Part shown: positions 47,990 to 56,601 of the stretch, in pieces | Layout: each line of letters begins with the position of its first letter | How positions within the stretch are numbered: position 1 is the first letter of the stretch | Assembly (NCBI RefSeq): GCF_015751785.1 | Contig: NZ_JADOTY010000001.1 | Span: forward strand, 4,216,001 to 4,280,000 | DNA: 64,000 nucleotides | Direction: 5' to 3' | From: Micromonospora vinacea | Lineage (GTDB): Bacteria; Actinomycetota; Actinomycetes; Mycobacteriales; Micromonosporaceae | Notes under the pieces: model-generated | Database searches by the model: none | Seen by the model: the letters and a program-made list of their open reading frames with translations, nothing else | What the model was told of the DNA's origin: nothing | Made by a program: the position numbers and the translations under genes

Positions 47990-48147
47990 CCCGAAATTCT
48001 TACGCGAACCGGCCGGCTTGCCGTCCTCCGATCGGCCGATTCTGGATGAGCTGTCCGTTTTCTCGACCGTACGGACACGACTTCTTCGCGCCGGGAGCGA
48101 TCGGGCGCCGACGGCGCTAGGGTGCCCCTGCGGCAGGATGGTGTCTC

Positions 48148-49461
48148 GTGTCCACCCCGCCCGCGCGCCCCCGCGCCGCACTGCTCCTGCTGTCCTACCT
48201 CGCGTTCGTCAGTCTCGGCCTGCCCGACGGACTGCTCGGCGTCAGCTGGCCGTCGATCCGGGGCGACTTCGACGTACCGACCGAGGCGGTCGGATGGGTG
48301 CTCACCGCCGGCACCGTCGGCTATCTCACCTCCAGCGTGCTGGCCGGCTTCACGCTGGCCCGCATCGGCGTGGGCGCCCTGCTCGCCGGCAGCACAGTGC
48401 TGGCCAGCCTGGCGCTGACCGGCTATTCGGTGAGCCCCGTGCTGGCGGTGCTGGTGGGCTGTGCGCTGGTGCTCGGGCTCGGCTCCGGTGCTGTCGACTC
48501 CGGGCTCAACGCGTACGCCGCCGGGGCCTTCGGGCCCCGCCACATGAACTGGTTGCACGCCTTCTTCGGCCTCGGCGTGGCCATCGGTCCGCTGATCATG
48601 ACCGGGGTGCTGAGCAGCGGGCTCGCCTGGCGCTGGGGGTACGGCATCGTGGCCGCCGCCCAACTCGTCCTCGCCGCCGCGTTCGTGCTCACCGTGCGGG
48701 CCTGGCACCGTGACGTCCCGGCCGGCGCCGGGACGGATGCCACAGCGGGCGCGACCGGCCAGGACGACCCCGCCGCGACGGACGCCGGGCCGGCACCGAT
48801 CGTCCGGGTTCCGGTTCGGGACACCCTGCGGCTGCCGGCGGTCTGGTCGGGGACGCTCGCCTTTGTGCTGTACGTGGCGATCGAGGTGTCCGCTGGGCTG
48901 TGGGCGTTCCTGCTGCTGACCGAGGGGCGCGGGCTCGGCGCGGCGCTGGCCGGCGGCTGCGTCTCCGCGTACTGGGGCAGCCTCTTCGTCGGCCGGGTCG
49001 TGCAGGGTCTGGTGGCCGAGCGCCTGGGGGCGGGCCTGGTGTTGCGCGTCAGCCTGGTCGGCATGGCCGTCGGCGCGGCGCTGGTCGCCGTGCCCGGGCC
49101 GGCCGCCCTGGCGGTGCTCGGCCTGGTCGTGGTCGGCTTCGCCGCCGCGCCGGTGTTCCCGCTGCTCACCCTCACCACCGCGGAACGGGTCGGCGCGGCG
49201 CACGCGGACCGGGCCATCGGGCTGCAGATCGGCGCCGCGGGCACCGGTGCGGCGCTCGTCCCGGCCGGGCTGGGCGTGCTGATCGGCAACACGTCGGTGG
49301 AGGTGCTGGGCTCGGCCCTGCTGGTGCTCGCGCTGGCGCTGATCGCGTTGTACGAGTGGGGCGCGCGCCGACCCAGCGCCGGGCGGGCGGTACGCGTCCA
49401 GCCCGAAAGGAGCGAGGGTCAGACGTCCGGACCGGTTCGTCCGGTGGTGGACGGGCGGTAG
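48148..49461 (+). CDS. MFS transporter
   Basis: GTG 48148 gives 437 aa with about 12 membrane segments. LLSYLAFVSLGLPDGLLGVS opens TM1, GLGSGAVDSGLNAYAA lies in TM4, and the middle loop (about 190-225) is Ala/Thr/Asp-rich. The C-half has SLFVGRVVQGLVAERLGA, the repeated MFS motif. It exports or imports a small molecule; the family is of the fucose/FucP-like or efflux kind and cannot be narrowed. It ends tail-to-tail over the next gene. Confidence 0.85.
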   Translation: MSTPPARPRAALLLLSYLAFVSLGLPDGLLGVSWPSIRGDFDVPTEAVGWVLTAGTVGYLTSSVLAGFTLARIGVGALLAGSTVLASLALTGYSVSPVLAVLVGCALVLGLGSGAVDSGLNAYAAGAFGPRHMNWLHAFFGLGVAIGPLIMTGVLSSGLAWRWGYGIVAAAQLVLAAAFVLTVRAWHRDVPAGAGTDATAGATGQDDPAATDAGPAPIVRVPVRDTLRLPAVWSGTLAFVLYVAIEVSAGLWAFLLLTEGRGLGAALAGGCVSAYWGSLFVGRVVQGLVAERLGAGLVLRVSLVGMAVGAALVAVPGPAALAVLGLVVVGFAAAPVFPLLTLTTAERVGAAHADRAIGLQIGAAGTGAALVPAGLGVLIGNTSVEVLGSALLVLALALIALYEWGARRPSAGRAVRVQPERSEGQTSGPVRPVVDGR

Positions 49462-49679
49462 CGGCGCTCCGGATCGGTGTCCTCCCGGCTGTTGCCCTGG
49501 GCCTGCCCCCTACTGTCGTTTGCTGCCGGCCCGTGGCCGAACGTCGCCTCTTCCCCCGCGTCGTTGCCGGTCACGTCGTCGGCCTGCCCGTCGAGGGAGG
49601 AGCCGGCCACGGCCTTCTCCAGCTCTTCCAACGGAAGCCGTTCCTCGTCCCGCCACACCCTGATCTTGTCGTCGGTCAT
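49419..49679 (-). CDS. 86-aa hydrophilic stress-type small protein
   Basis: ATG 49679 gives 86 aa, MTDDKIRVWRDEERLPLEEL... then Asp/Gly/Arg-rich sequence ending TGRTGPDV. It has no hydrophobic segment and is probably disordered after residue 25. I do not recognise a family. A textbook SigB-type promoter (GTTT-N15-GGGTAC) ends 10 nt before the ATG and no Shine-Dalgarno is present. It overlaps the MFS gene end by 43 bp. It is the third of a row of genes (50704, 50236, 49679) on the minus strand but has its own promoter. Confidence 0.6.
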   Translation of the reverse strand: MTDDKIRVWRDEERLPLEELEKAVAGSSLDGQADDVTGNDAGEEATFGHGPAANDSRGQAQGNSREDTDPERRYRPSTTGRTGPDV

Positions 49680-49689
49680 ACCTTCAGCC

Positions 49690-49714
49690 GTACCCGGGCG
49701 CGATGATCGCAAAC
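49690..49714 (-). promoter_or_regulatory. SigB-type promoter, near-leaderless
   Basis: GTTT (49714-49711), 15-nt spacer, GGGTAC (49695-49690), then 10 nt to ATG 49679. All consensus positions match. Confidence 0.6.
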
Positions 49715-49774
49715 AGGCCCGGATACGGCGATGGCCGCCGGGATACCGGCGGCCATCGGTGTCACTGCTCAGGG

Positions 49775-50236
49775 TCACGGCTGCGGACGGTCCACCTGTC
49801 CGCGCCAGGCGCCGGTCTCCTGACCACGCCGCTCGATGTAGGTCTTGAACCGTTCCAGGTCGCCCTTGGCCCGCCTGTCGACGATGCCGAGCTTGTCGCC
49901 GGCCTGCTCGACCACACCGTGCGGCTCGAACTCGAGCTGCAGGGTGACCCGGGTCTTGTCCTGGTCCAACCGGTGGAAGGTCACCACGCCGGCCTGCTGG
50001 GTGCCGCCGGTCGAGCGCCAGGCGACCCGCTCGTCGGGGAGCTGCTCGGTGATCTCGGCGTCGAACTCACGCTTCACCCCGGCGATGTCCACAGTCCAGT
50101 GGGTCATCGTGTCGGAGAGCTGCCGGACCTCCTGCACACCCTCCATGAACTGGGGGAACTCCTCGAACTGCGTCCACTGGTCGTACGCGGTGCGTACGGG
50201 CACGGAAACGTCCACATGTTCGGTAACGCCACTCAT
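49775..50236 (-). CDS. SRPBCC-family protein
   Basis: ATG 50236 behind AGGAGG gives 153 aa. VTEHVDVSVPVRTAYDQWTQ, FEEFPQFMEGVQEV, EFDAEITEQLPDERVAWRST and a final long helix (GDKLGIVDRRAKGDLERFKT) are the START-like polyketide-cyclase/COQ10 fold, which binds hydrophobic ligands in a deep pocket. Enzymatic activity is not implied. It is 51 bp downstream of the DUF2795 gene and probably part of the same stress transcript. Confidence 0.87.
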   Translation of the reverse strand: MSGVTEHVDVSVPVRTAYDQWTQFEEFPQFMEGVQEVRQLSDTMTHWTVDIAGVKREFDAEITEQLPDERVAWRSTGGTQQAGVVTFHRLDQDKTRVTLQLEFEPHGVVEQAGDKLGIVDRRAKGDLERFKTYIERRGQETGAWRGQVDRPQP

Positions 50237-50287
50237 CGGGGAACCTCCTTCAGTCGCTGGTGGATTGCCGGATCGGGGGCGATCCGC

Positions 50288-50704
50288 TCACCAGCGAGTT
50301 GTCTCGTTCTTGTTGCCCAGTGCCGCCCACACCTCGGAGACCGTCTGGTAGACGGTGCCCTCGGGCAGCCGTTCCAGCGCCGCGACGATGTCGTCCGGCG
50401 CATCGTTCTCGCGGGCGCTGGCAATGAGCACCAGACGGTCGCCCGGCAGCGCGCTCATCGAGATGAACCGGCCGAGCCGGCTGCGCTGCTCGACGTCCGT
50501 GGAGCTCATGCCCTGCGGGGTGCCGGTGCGCAGGTCGCCGGCCGGGGCGGTGGTCGTCTCCGGCTGGTCCTCACCAGCCGGTTCCGGCACCCGCGACTCG
50601 TCGACCCGAGAGCCGCCGGTCCCCGGCCCCTGTACGAGACCGCTGACCTCCTGACTCATCTGTTCGTCGATCCTCGGTCCGTGCTTGCTGTTGCCACGCT
50701 CCAT
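50288..50704 (-). CDS. DUF2795 protein
   Basis: ATG 50704 (MERGNSKHGPRIDEQMSQEV) gives 138 aa; relatives start with the same GNSKHGP-type sequence, which supports this start over the one 21 bp upstream. The N-terminal 60 residues are polar; residues 70-138 hold the DUF2795 fold (RSRLGRFISMSALPGDRLVL, AALERLPEGTVYQTVSEVWA). Function is unknown; the domain is common in stress-induced actinobacterial proteins. Its promoter lies 10 nt upstream of the ATG, so the mRNA should be almost leaderless. Confidence 0.85.
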   Translation of the reverse strand: MERGNSKHGPRIDEQMSQEVSGLVQGPGTGGSRVDESRVPEPAGEDQPETTTAPAGDLRTGTPQGMSSTDVEQRSRLGRFISMSALPGDRLVLIASARENDAPDDIVAALERLPEGTVYQTVSEVWAALGNKNETTRW

Positions 50705-50714
50705 GCCTTCTGCG

Positions 50715-50739
50715 CTACCCGGCACCCCGCTCGGTAAAC
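50715..50739 (-). promoter_or_regulatory. SigB-type promoter, near-leaderless
   Basis: GTTT (50739-50736), 15-nt spacer, GGGTAG (50720-50715), and 10 nt to ATG 50704. The layout is identical to that at 49690-49714. Confidence 0.6.
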
Positions 50740-50806
50740 CGGCACCGGGTCAGGAACCGGCCCTCGGCCTGGTCGCGGACCGGACATCCGAGCCGGAACC
50801 GGCGAG

Positions 50807-51793
50807 TCAGTCGTCGGCGGGCTTGCGGGGCGGTAGCACCGGCTCCTCCGGGTCCGGGTCACCGGCCTGCAACTGCCGTCCGCGCTGCACCTCGGCGTTG
50901 ATCTGCACGCCCACCATCAGCGCCGAGTTGGACAGGTAGAGCCAGACCAGAAACGCGATGGCCGCCCCGAGGCTGCCGTAGGTGGTGTCGTACGAGCCGA
51001 AGTTGGCCACGTAGAGGCCGAAGCCGAAGGAGGCCGCCGCCCAGGAGATCAGGGCCACCGCACCGCCCGGGGTGAGCCAGCGGAACCGGGGTTGCCGCAC
51101 GTTCGGTGCGATCCAGAACAGCAGGGACAGCAACACCATCATGATCATGGCGAGGACCGGCCACTTCGCCACGCTCCACGTGGTGCGGGCCAGGCCGCCG
51201 GCGTTGATCAGGTCGCCGACCGCGTCGGTGACCGGGCCGCTGACGATCAGGCCGAGGGCGACCACCGCGAGCAGCACCAGCGTGATCGCCGCCAGGCCGA
51301 TCTGCAACGGCCGCAGCTTCCAGACCGGGCGGCCCTCGGTCACCCCGTAGATGGCGTTGGAGGCCCGGGTGAACGCGCCGATGAAACCTGACGCGGACCA
51401 GAGCGCGCCCAGCAGGCCGAAGCTCAGCAGCAGCTTGGGGTTGCTCTGGTCGAGCACCACGGTCCGGATCACCCCGACCACGCCGCCCTCGTCGTTGGTC
51501 AGCACCGCCCCGGCGCCCACCTGGTTGGCCAGGTCGACCACCGTGTCCAGGGTGCGCTCCCCGTCGGAGACCAGCCCGACCAGGGCCACCACCACGATGG
51601 CGGACGGAAACAGCGCCAGGACCCCGTAGTAGGTCAGCGCGGCGGCCCAGTCGGAGCAGTTGTCGTTGACGAAGTTCTGCACGCTGCGGACCAGCACCCC
51701 GCGCCAGGTCCGCCAGCTCAGCTGCCGCATCCGTCGGGGCACCCGGGTGCCCGGTGTGCCGTCGAGCGTCGTACCGGGCTCCGTGGTCGTCAT
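50807..51793 (-). CDS. YihY/BrkB-family membrane protein
   Basis: ATG 51793 behind GGGAG gives 328 aa. WRTWRGVLVRSVQNFVNDNC, SDWAAALTYYGVLALFPSAI and SAIVVVALVGLVSD start the domain, and GASFGFGLYVANFGSYDTTY-like sequence (SAAASFGFGLYVANFGSYDT, then YGSLGAAIAFLVWLYLSNSA) ends it. Six membrane segments are expected. The family was once called RNase BN by mistake; it is a membrane protein of unclear transport role. A SigB-type promoter with a perfect match lies upstream. Confidence 0.9.
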   Translation of the reverse strand: MTTTEPGTTLDGTPGTRVPRRMRQLSWRTWRGVLVRSVQNFVNDNCSDWAAALTYYGVLALFPSAIVVVALVGLVSDGERTLDTVVDLANQVGAGAVLTNDEGGVVGVIRTVVLDQSNPKLLLSFGLLGALWSASGFIGAFTRASNAIYGVTEGRPVWKLRPLQIGLAAITLVLLAVVALGLIVSGPVTDAVGDLINAGGLARTTWSVAKWPVLAMIMMVLLSLLFWIAPNVRQPRFRWLTPGGAVALISWAAASFGFGLYVANFGSYDTTYGSLGAAIAFLVWLYLSNSALMVGVQINAEVQRGRQLQAGDPDPEEPVLPPRKPADD

Positions 51794-51853
51794 GCCCGCT
51801 CCCTGCGCCCCGGCCGCCGGATGACCGGTCGTCCGGTCTGGCCTGGCCCGGCG

Positions 51854-51879
51854 GTACCCGGATGGTGAAATCGACAAAC
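51854..51879 (-). promoter_or_regulatory. SigB-type promoter of the YihY gene
   Basis: Minus strand: GTTT (51879-51876), 16-nt spacer, GGGTAC (51859-51854). The best match in the window; the leader to ATG 51793 is about 50 nt. Confidence 0.6.
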
Positions 51880-51908
51880 CCCACCGGGGCCAGGCCGGCG
51901 CCGCTGTG

Positions 51909-51933
51909 GTTTGCCGCCACGTCACCGGGGAAC
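51909..51933 (+). promoter_or_regulatory. Weak SigB-type promoter of the ChaB gene
   Basis: GTTT (51909-51912), 15-nt spacer, GGGAAC (51928-51933); one base off in the -10. Leader of about 30 nt ends in GGAGGAGG. Confidence 0.35.
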
Positions 51934-51969
51934 GGCCACAGTGACCCTGTCCAGACGGAGGAGGACGAG

Positions 51970-52371
51970 ATGCCCGGGCGCGAGGACCTGCCCAGCACGC
52001 TGCGGCGCTCCCCGGAGAAGGCGCAGCGCACCTGGGAGAAGACGCACGACTCGGCGGTCGAGACCTACGGCGAGGGGGAGCGGTCGCACCGCACCGCCTT
52101 CGCCGCCGTGAAGCACCAGTTCGAGAAGGTGGGCGACCACTGGGAGCCGAAGGGCCACAAGGGCCCCAGCGACCAGCAGGCCGCCGGTGGCGGGCCGGAA
52201 CGACGCGCCCCCACAGCGGGCGGCGTGGACGCCAACGCCACCAAGGACCACCTGATGTCGGTGGCCCGCAAACTCGACGTGCCCGGCCGGTCCAGCATGA
52301 CCAAGCCGGAGCTGGTCACGGCCATCGAGAAGGCCAACGACCGCGCCACCCGCAAGGCCCGCGGCGACTGA
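51970..52371 (+). CDS. ChaB-domain protein with Rho-N/SAP-like C-terminus
   Basis: ATG 51970 behind GGAGGAGG gives 133 aa. The ChaB domain spans residues 1-65 (PGREDLPSTLRRSPEKAQRT, EKTHDSAVETYGEGERSHRT, AFAAVKHQFEKVG). The C-terminal 45 residues (DANATKDHLMSVARKLDVPG, SSMTKPELVTAIEKANDRAT) form a Rho-termination-factor N-terminal-like or SAP-like helix pair. ChaB was named from cation regulation in E. coli; the fusion suggests nucleic-acid binding in stress. It is divergent from YihY. Confidence 0.85.
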   Translation: MPGREDLPSTLRRSPEKAQRTWEKTHDSAVETYGEGERSHRTAFAAVKHQFEKVGDHWEPKGHKGPSDQQAAGGGPERRAPTAGGVDANATKDHLMSVARKLDVPGRSSMTKPELVTAIEKANDRATRKARGD

Positions 52372-52403
52372 CGCCGCCGCACCACAGCTCGACAGACGCG
52401 GTA

Positions 52404-52434
52404 CGGGCGGACGCGCCACCCCTGCGTCCGCCCG
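52404..52434. terminator. Hairpin between convergent genes
   Basis: CGGGCGGACGC (52404-52414) and GCGTCCGCCCG (52424-52434) are perfect 11-bp arms around a 9-nt loop, between stops at 52371 and 52441. Confidence 0.75.
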
Positions 52435-52440
52435 CACCGT

Positions 52441-53874
52441 TCACCAGTGCCCGCCGCCCGGCGCCTCGATGTGCACCGCCTTCGTGGCGGTGAATTCGTC
52501 CAGCAGCTCCGGGCCGTACCCGAAGCCCTGCCCACTGGCCCGGCGCGGATGCGCGGCGCCCCCCGGCGCACCCCCGAACACCGCGTTGACCTTGACGGTG
52601 CCCACCGGCAGCTCCCGCCAGGCCCGCTGCGCGTGACTCATCGACGGGGTCAGCACCGTGGCGGCCAGCCCGTACGGGGAGTCCGCCGCGCAACGCAGCG
52701 CCTCGTCGAACGAGTCGACGACCACCACGGGGGCGACCGGCCCGAAGGTCTCCTCCCGGACCAGCGGCATGTCGTGGCGGCAGTCCGTGACGACGGTGGC
52801 CGGGTAGAACGCCCCCGGCCCGTCCGGCACCTCACCGCCGATCCGCACCCGTGCGCCGTCCGCCACCGCGGCGGCCACCTGCCCGTGCACGTGGTCCCGG
52901 TGCCGCCGGTCGACCAGCGGACCCAACTCGGTGCCCGGGTCCCGGCCCGGCCCGACCCGCAGCGCTCCGGCGCGTCGCACCAGCGCGGCCACGAAGTCGT
53001 CGGCCACCTCCCGGTGCACGTAGAGCCGCTCCACCGCAACGCAGATCTGCCCGGCGTTCGCGAACGCGCCGAGCGCGGCCTGTTCCGCCGCCCACTCCGG
53101 ATCGACGCCCGCGTCCACGATCAAGGGGTCACTGCCGCCGTTCTCCAGGAGCACCTTCGCGCCGGTGCGGGCCGCGGCGGCGGCGATCGCCCGCCCGGTC
53201 GCTGTGGCGCCCACGTGGGCCACCACGTCGACCTCCTGCGCCGCGAGCGCCGCGCCCACCTCCGGGCCGCCGGTGAGCAGCGACAACACCCCGGCCGGCA
53301 ACGCCTGGTCCAGTGCGCGGGCGAGTAGCCACCCCGTCGCCGGTGCGCGTTCGCTCGGCTTGTAGAGCATCACGTTCCCGGTCACCAGGGCCGCGCCGAG
53401 CAATCCGCAGGAGACCGCCACCGGGTCGTTCCAGGGGGTGATCGCCGCGACCACCCCGCGTGGCTGCGGGGTCAGGAAATCCAGCGCGTCGGTTTCGCCG
53501 TTCAGCGTGCGCCCGCCACGCAGCGGCGCCAGTTCCGCATACTGTCGCAGGGTGCCGATTCCCGCCTCGACGCCGCCGCGGGCGTCCGCCAACGGCTTGC
53601 CCATCTCCGCGGTCACCGCCGCCGCCAACTCCTCGGTGATCGCCTCCACCGCGTCCGCGGCCCGGCGCAGCGCCGCCGCCCGTTCGGCCGGCGCGGTCGC
53701 CGCCCACTGGGCCGCCGCGTTGCGGGCCGCCTGGGTCGCCTTGCCCACCTCGTCGGCAGTGGCCACCGGCACCGTGCTCACCGGCCTGCCGTCCGCCGGA
53801 TCACGCACGACCAGTTCGCCGCCGTCGCCGCCCGCACCCCACACCCCGCCCACCAGCTGCGCAACCGTGTACAT
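52441..53874 (-). CDS. Aldehyde dehydrogenase
   Basis: ATG 53874 (MYTVAQLVGGVWGAGGDGGE) gives 477 aa; the frame extends 120 codons further as a shadow of the phytoene-desaturase-like gene. ITPWNDPVAVSCGLLGAALV (substrate tunnel), LLENGGSDPLIVDAGVDPEW (Glu), ANAGQICVAVERLYVHREV (nucleophile Cys) and NAVFGGAPGGAAHPRRASGQ at the C-terminus are all present. It oxidises an aldehyde with NAD(P)+. It is divergent from the phytoene-desaturase-like gene. Confidence 0.88.
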   Translation of the reverse strand: MYTVAQLVGGVWGAGGDGGELVVRDPADGRPVSTVPVATADEVGKATQAARNAAAQWAATAPAERAAALRRAADAVEAITEELAAAVTAEMGKPLADARGGVEAGIGTLRQYAELAPLRGGRTLNGETDALDFLTPQPRGVVAAITPWNDPVAVSCGLLGAALVTGNVMLYKPSERAPATGWLLARALDQALPAGVLSLLTGGPEVGAALAAQEVDVVAHVGATATGRAIAAAAARTGAKVLLENGGSDPLIVDAGVDPEWAAEQAALGAFANAGQICVAVERLYVHREVADDFVAALVRRAGALRVGPGRDPGTELGPLVDRRHRDHVHGQVAAAVADGARVRIGGEVPDGPGAFYPATVVTDCRHDMPLVREETFGPVAPVVVVDSFDEALRCAADSPYGLAATVLTPSMSHAQRAWRELPVGTVKVNAVFGGAPGGAAHPRRASGQGFGYGPELLDEFTATKAVHIEAPGGGHW

Positions 53875-53911
53875 GCGGCGCTGGATGCCCCGGCCCCGGC
53901 GAGGCAAACGC

Positions 53912-53937
53912 GTTTCGCCCGGTTGCGCGCCGGGTAG
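53912..53937 (+). promoter_or_regulatory. SigB-type promoter, near-leaderless
   Basis: GTTT (53912-53915), 16-nt spacer, GGGTAG (53932-53937), then 9 nt to ATG 53947. The same compact layout as at 3921, 49690 and 50715. Confidence 0.55.
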
Positions 53938-53946
53938 GCGGATCCG

Positions 53947-55554
53947 ATGACAACCACCGCCGCGCAGAGCGCGGACGCCGTCATCGTCGGCGCCGGCCAC
54001 AACGGCCTGGTCGCGGCCAACCTGCTGGCGGACGCCGGCTGGGACGTGGTGGTGCTGGAGGCGACAGCGGTGCCCGGCGGCGCCGTCCGCTCCGCCGAGG
54101 TCACCGCGCCCGGCTACCTGAGCGACCTCTACAGCTCGTTCTACCCCCTCGGGTACGCGTCGCCGGTGCTGAACGGCCTCGACCTGGATCGGCACGGGTT
54201 GTCCTGGCGGCACTCGCCGGACGTGCTGGCGCACCTGCTGCCCGACGGTCGGGCCGCGGTGATCAATCGGGACCCGGACGTCACGGCCGCCTCGCTGGAG
54301 CAGTTCGCCCCCGGGGACGGCAAACGCTGGCTCAACGCGTACACCGACTGGCTCGACGTGGCCGAGCCGATGCTGGAGGCGATCACCTCACCGTTCCCGC
54401 CGGTCCGCGGCGGGCTGGGTCTGCTGCGTCGGTTGCGTGTCGCCGGCGCACTGCGACTCGCGCGCCGGCTCGTCGTGCCGGTCCGGAAGATGGGCGACGA
54501 ACTCTTCGACGGTCCCGGCGGGCCGGCCCTGCTGGCCGGCTGCGCACTGCACACCGACCTCTCCCCGGAGGAGGCCGGCTCCGGGGTGTACGGCTGGCTG
54601 CTGGCCATGCTCGGCCAGCAGGTCGGCTGGCCGGTGCCCGACGGCGGCGCGCAGCGGATCACCAACGCGCTCGTGGATCGGCTACAGGGGCGCGGCGGGG
54701 CGATCGTCTACGGTGCCCGGGCCGACCGGGTGCTCACCGCCCGGGGCCGGGCGATGGGCGTGCGGACCGTCGGTGGCACGCTGTGGCGGGCCCGGCGGGC
54801 GGTGCTCGCCGACGTCCCGGCACCGGCGCTCTACCTCGACCTGGTCGGCGCGGCGGCACTGCCGTCCCGGCTGGTGGAGGACCTGGCCCACTTCCGGTGG
54901 GACGGCTCCACGCTGAAGGTGGACTGGGCGCTCTCCGCGCCGGTGCCGTGGGCCAACCGGCAGTTGGCCGGCGCCGGCACCGTGCACCTCGGCGCGGACC
55001 TCAACGGGCTCACCCACTACGCCAGCGAGTTGGCCCGCGGCGAGCTGCCCCGCGACCCGTTCCTGCTGGTCGGGCAGATGTCGGTGGCGGACCCGAGTCA
55101 CTCCCCGCCGGGCACCGAGTCGCTGTGGTCGTACACCCATCTGCCGTTCCGGCGGAACTGGCGGGCCGAGGAGGTCGCCGGGCACGTACAGCGGATGGAG
55201 GACGTGCTGGAGGCGGCGGCCCCGGGTTTCCGGAAGCTGATCGTCGGCCGACACGTGGCCGGGCCGGCCGACCTGGAGAAGGCCAATCCGAGCCTGGTCG
55301 GTGGCGCGCTCGGCGGCGGGACCGCCGCCGCGTACCAGCAGCTCTTCCTGCGCCCGATCCCCGGCCTGGGCCGGGCGGACACCCCGGTGGACCGGCTCTT
55401 CCTGGCCAGCGCGTCGGCGCACCCCGGCGGCGGTGTGCACGGCGCACCGGGTGCGAACGCGGCCCGCGCGGCGCTGGCCCGCGATCGCGCGCTCACCGGC
55501 CGCGCCTACGCCGCAGCCATCGCCACGGCGAACCGCGCCATCTACCCCGACTGA
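53947..55554 (+). CDS. Phytoene-desaturase-like (PYROXD2-type) FAD oxidoreductase
   Basis: The 535-aa protein starts ADAVIVGAGHNGLVAANLLA (FAD-binding) and has VLEATAVPGGAVRSAEVTAP, the usual next strand. PGFRKLIVGRHVAGPADLEK and LFLASASAHPGGGVHGAPGA close the FAD domain. This is the PYROXD2/crtI-like class; in bacteria they act as desaturases or in unknown pathways. No carotenoid genes are adjacent, so a carotenoid role is not supported. A near-leaderless SigB-type promoter lies upstream. Confidence 0.85.
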   Translation: MTTTAAQSADAVIVGAGHNGLVAANLLADAGWDVVVLEATAVPGGAVRSAEVTAPGYLSDLYSSFYPLGYASPVLNGLDLDRHGLSWRHSPDVLAHLLPDGRAAVINRDPDVTAASLEQFAPGDGKRWLNAYTDWLDVAEPMLEAITSPFPPVRGGLGLLRRLRVAGALRLARRLVVPVRKMGDELFDGPGGPALLAGCALHTDLSPEEAGSGVYGWLLAMLGQQVGWPVPDGGAQRITNALVDRLQGRGGAIVYGARADRVLTARGRAMGVRTVGGTLWRARRAVLADVPAPALYLDLVGAAALPSRLVEDLAHFRWDGSTLKVDWALSAPVPWANRQLAGAGTVHLGADLNGLTHYASELARGELPRDPFLLVGQMSVADPSHSPPGTESLWSYTHLPFRRNWRAEEVAGHVQRMEDVLEAAAPGFRKLIVGRHVAGPADLEKANPSLVGGALGGGTAAAYQQLFLRPIPGLGRADTPVDRLFLASASAHPGGGVHGAPGANAARAALARDRALTGRAYAAAIATANRAIYPD

Positions 55555-55576
55555 CCGCCCACCCCCGTGAGCTTGC

Positions 55577-55636
55577 GGTGATCAAGAGGTTCGCGTCAGA
55601 TCTGTCGGGGCTGGCGACGCAAACCTCTTGATCACC
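55577..55636. terminator. 21-bp near-perfect inverted repeat
   Basis: The arms at 55577-55597 (GGTGATCAAGAGGTT then CGCGTC) and 55616-55636 pair at 20 of 21 positions around an 18-nt loop. It lies between convergent stops at 55554 and 55669, so it can terminate both transcripts. Its core GTGATCAAG recurs in related palindromes (see 39401 and 40031). Confidence 0.75.
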
Positions 55637-55668
55637 CGGCTCGGGGTGAGTGGGTGGGGTGGGGTGGG

Positions 55669-56445
55669 TCAGCGGGTGATGTTGCGGTGTTTGCTGCGGA
55701 GGCGGAAGGGCATGAGCGCGCTCTCCACCTTGGTCGCGGTGGTCATCTTGGAGACGCCGTCGCGCCGCTCCTCGAAGCGGATCGGCACCTCCAGGATGGT
55801 GTGACCCAGCTTGGTGGCGAGGTAGTGCATCTCCACCTGGAAGCTGTAGCCGTTGGACTGCACCCGCTCCAGGTCGATGTCGCGCAGGGCGTCGGCCCGC
55901 CAGATCTTGAAGCCGGCGGTGAGGTCCCGGATGCGAACGCGCAGCAGGGTGTGCACGTAGAGGTTGGCCCAGCCACTGAGCGCCCGGCGGTAGAGCGGCC
56001 AGTTCTCGTCCAGCTCGCCGCCGGGGACGTACCGGGATCCGATCACCACGCTGGCCTGGGTGGAGAGCAGTGCGCCCAGCATCCCCGGCAGCGCCTCCGG
56101 CGGGTGCGAGAGGTCGGCGTCCATCTGCGCCACGTACTCGGCGCCGCCCTCGATCGCCCGACTCATCCCGTCCACGTACGCCCGGCCGAGGCCTTCCTTG
56201 CCGGCGCGGTGCACGACCTCGATCCGGTCGGGGTGCTCGATGGCCAGCTTGTCCGCCACCTCCCCGGTGCCGTCGGGGGAGTTGTCGTCGGCGACGAGGA
56301 TGCGCAGCCCCGGCAGCGGCAGCGCGAGCAGTCGCTCGACCAGCGCCGGGAGGTTGCCCGCCTCGTTGTAAGTGGGCACGACGACGGTCAGGCGTGCGTC
56401 CCGCCACGGTGACGGCAACTGCACCGGCTTGATCATGTCGGTCAT
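55669..56445 (-). CDS. Polyprenol monophosphomannose synthase (GT2)
   Basis: ATG 56445 (MTDMIKPVQLPSPWRDARLT) or 56436; 258 aa. GT2 motifs are LTVVVPTYNEAGNLPALVER, RILVADDNSPDGTGEVADKL and YVAQMDADLSHPPEALPGML (the metal-binding DxD), with GGFKIWRADALRDI-like acceptor loop (LTAGFKIWRADALRDIDLER). It transfers mannose from GDP-mannose to polyprenyl phosphate at the membrane, for lipoarabinomannan or protein mannosylation. It lacks the extra C-terminal membrane domain of some fusions. Confidence 0.87.
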   Translation of the reverse strand: MTDMIKPVQLPSPWRDARLTVVVPTYNEAGNLPALVERLLALPLPGLRILVADDNSPDGTGEVADKLAIEHPDRIEVVHRAGKEGLGRAYVDGMSRAIEGGAEYVAQMDADLSHPPEALPGMLGALLSTQASVVIGSRYVPGGELDENWPLYRRALSGWANLYVHTLLRVRIRDLTAGFKIWRADALRDIDLERVQSNGYSFQVEMHYLATKLGHTILEVPIRFEERRDGVSKMTTATKVESALMPFRLRSKHRNITR

Positions 56446-56601
56446 CCTCGGTTTGCGGACAAGGGTCATGGAAAGGGTATCCAGTTCCCGCATTCGGTCC
56501 GAGGGAGGCACCCCTCCCGGGCGTTGCGGACCCGCGCCGCCCAGCGTGTGGGGCCGTTGAATCCCTGGTCAGGGGCTTGCGCTGGTCGGAGCCGGGGCTG
56601 C

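Noticed and set aside
47780..48181. 133-aa version of the small membrane-protein gene
   Set aside because: The extra N-terminus is low-complexity and overlaps the MFS gene start; the 69-aa form begins at ATG 47989.
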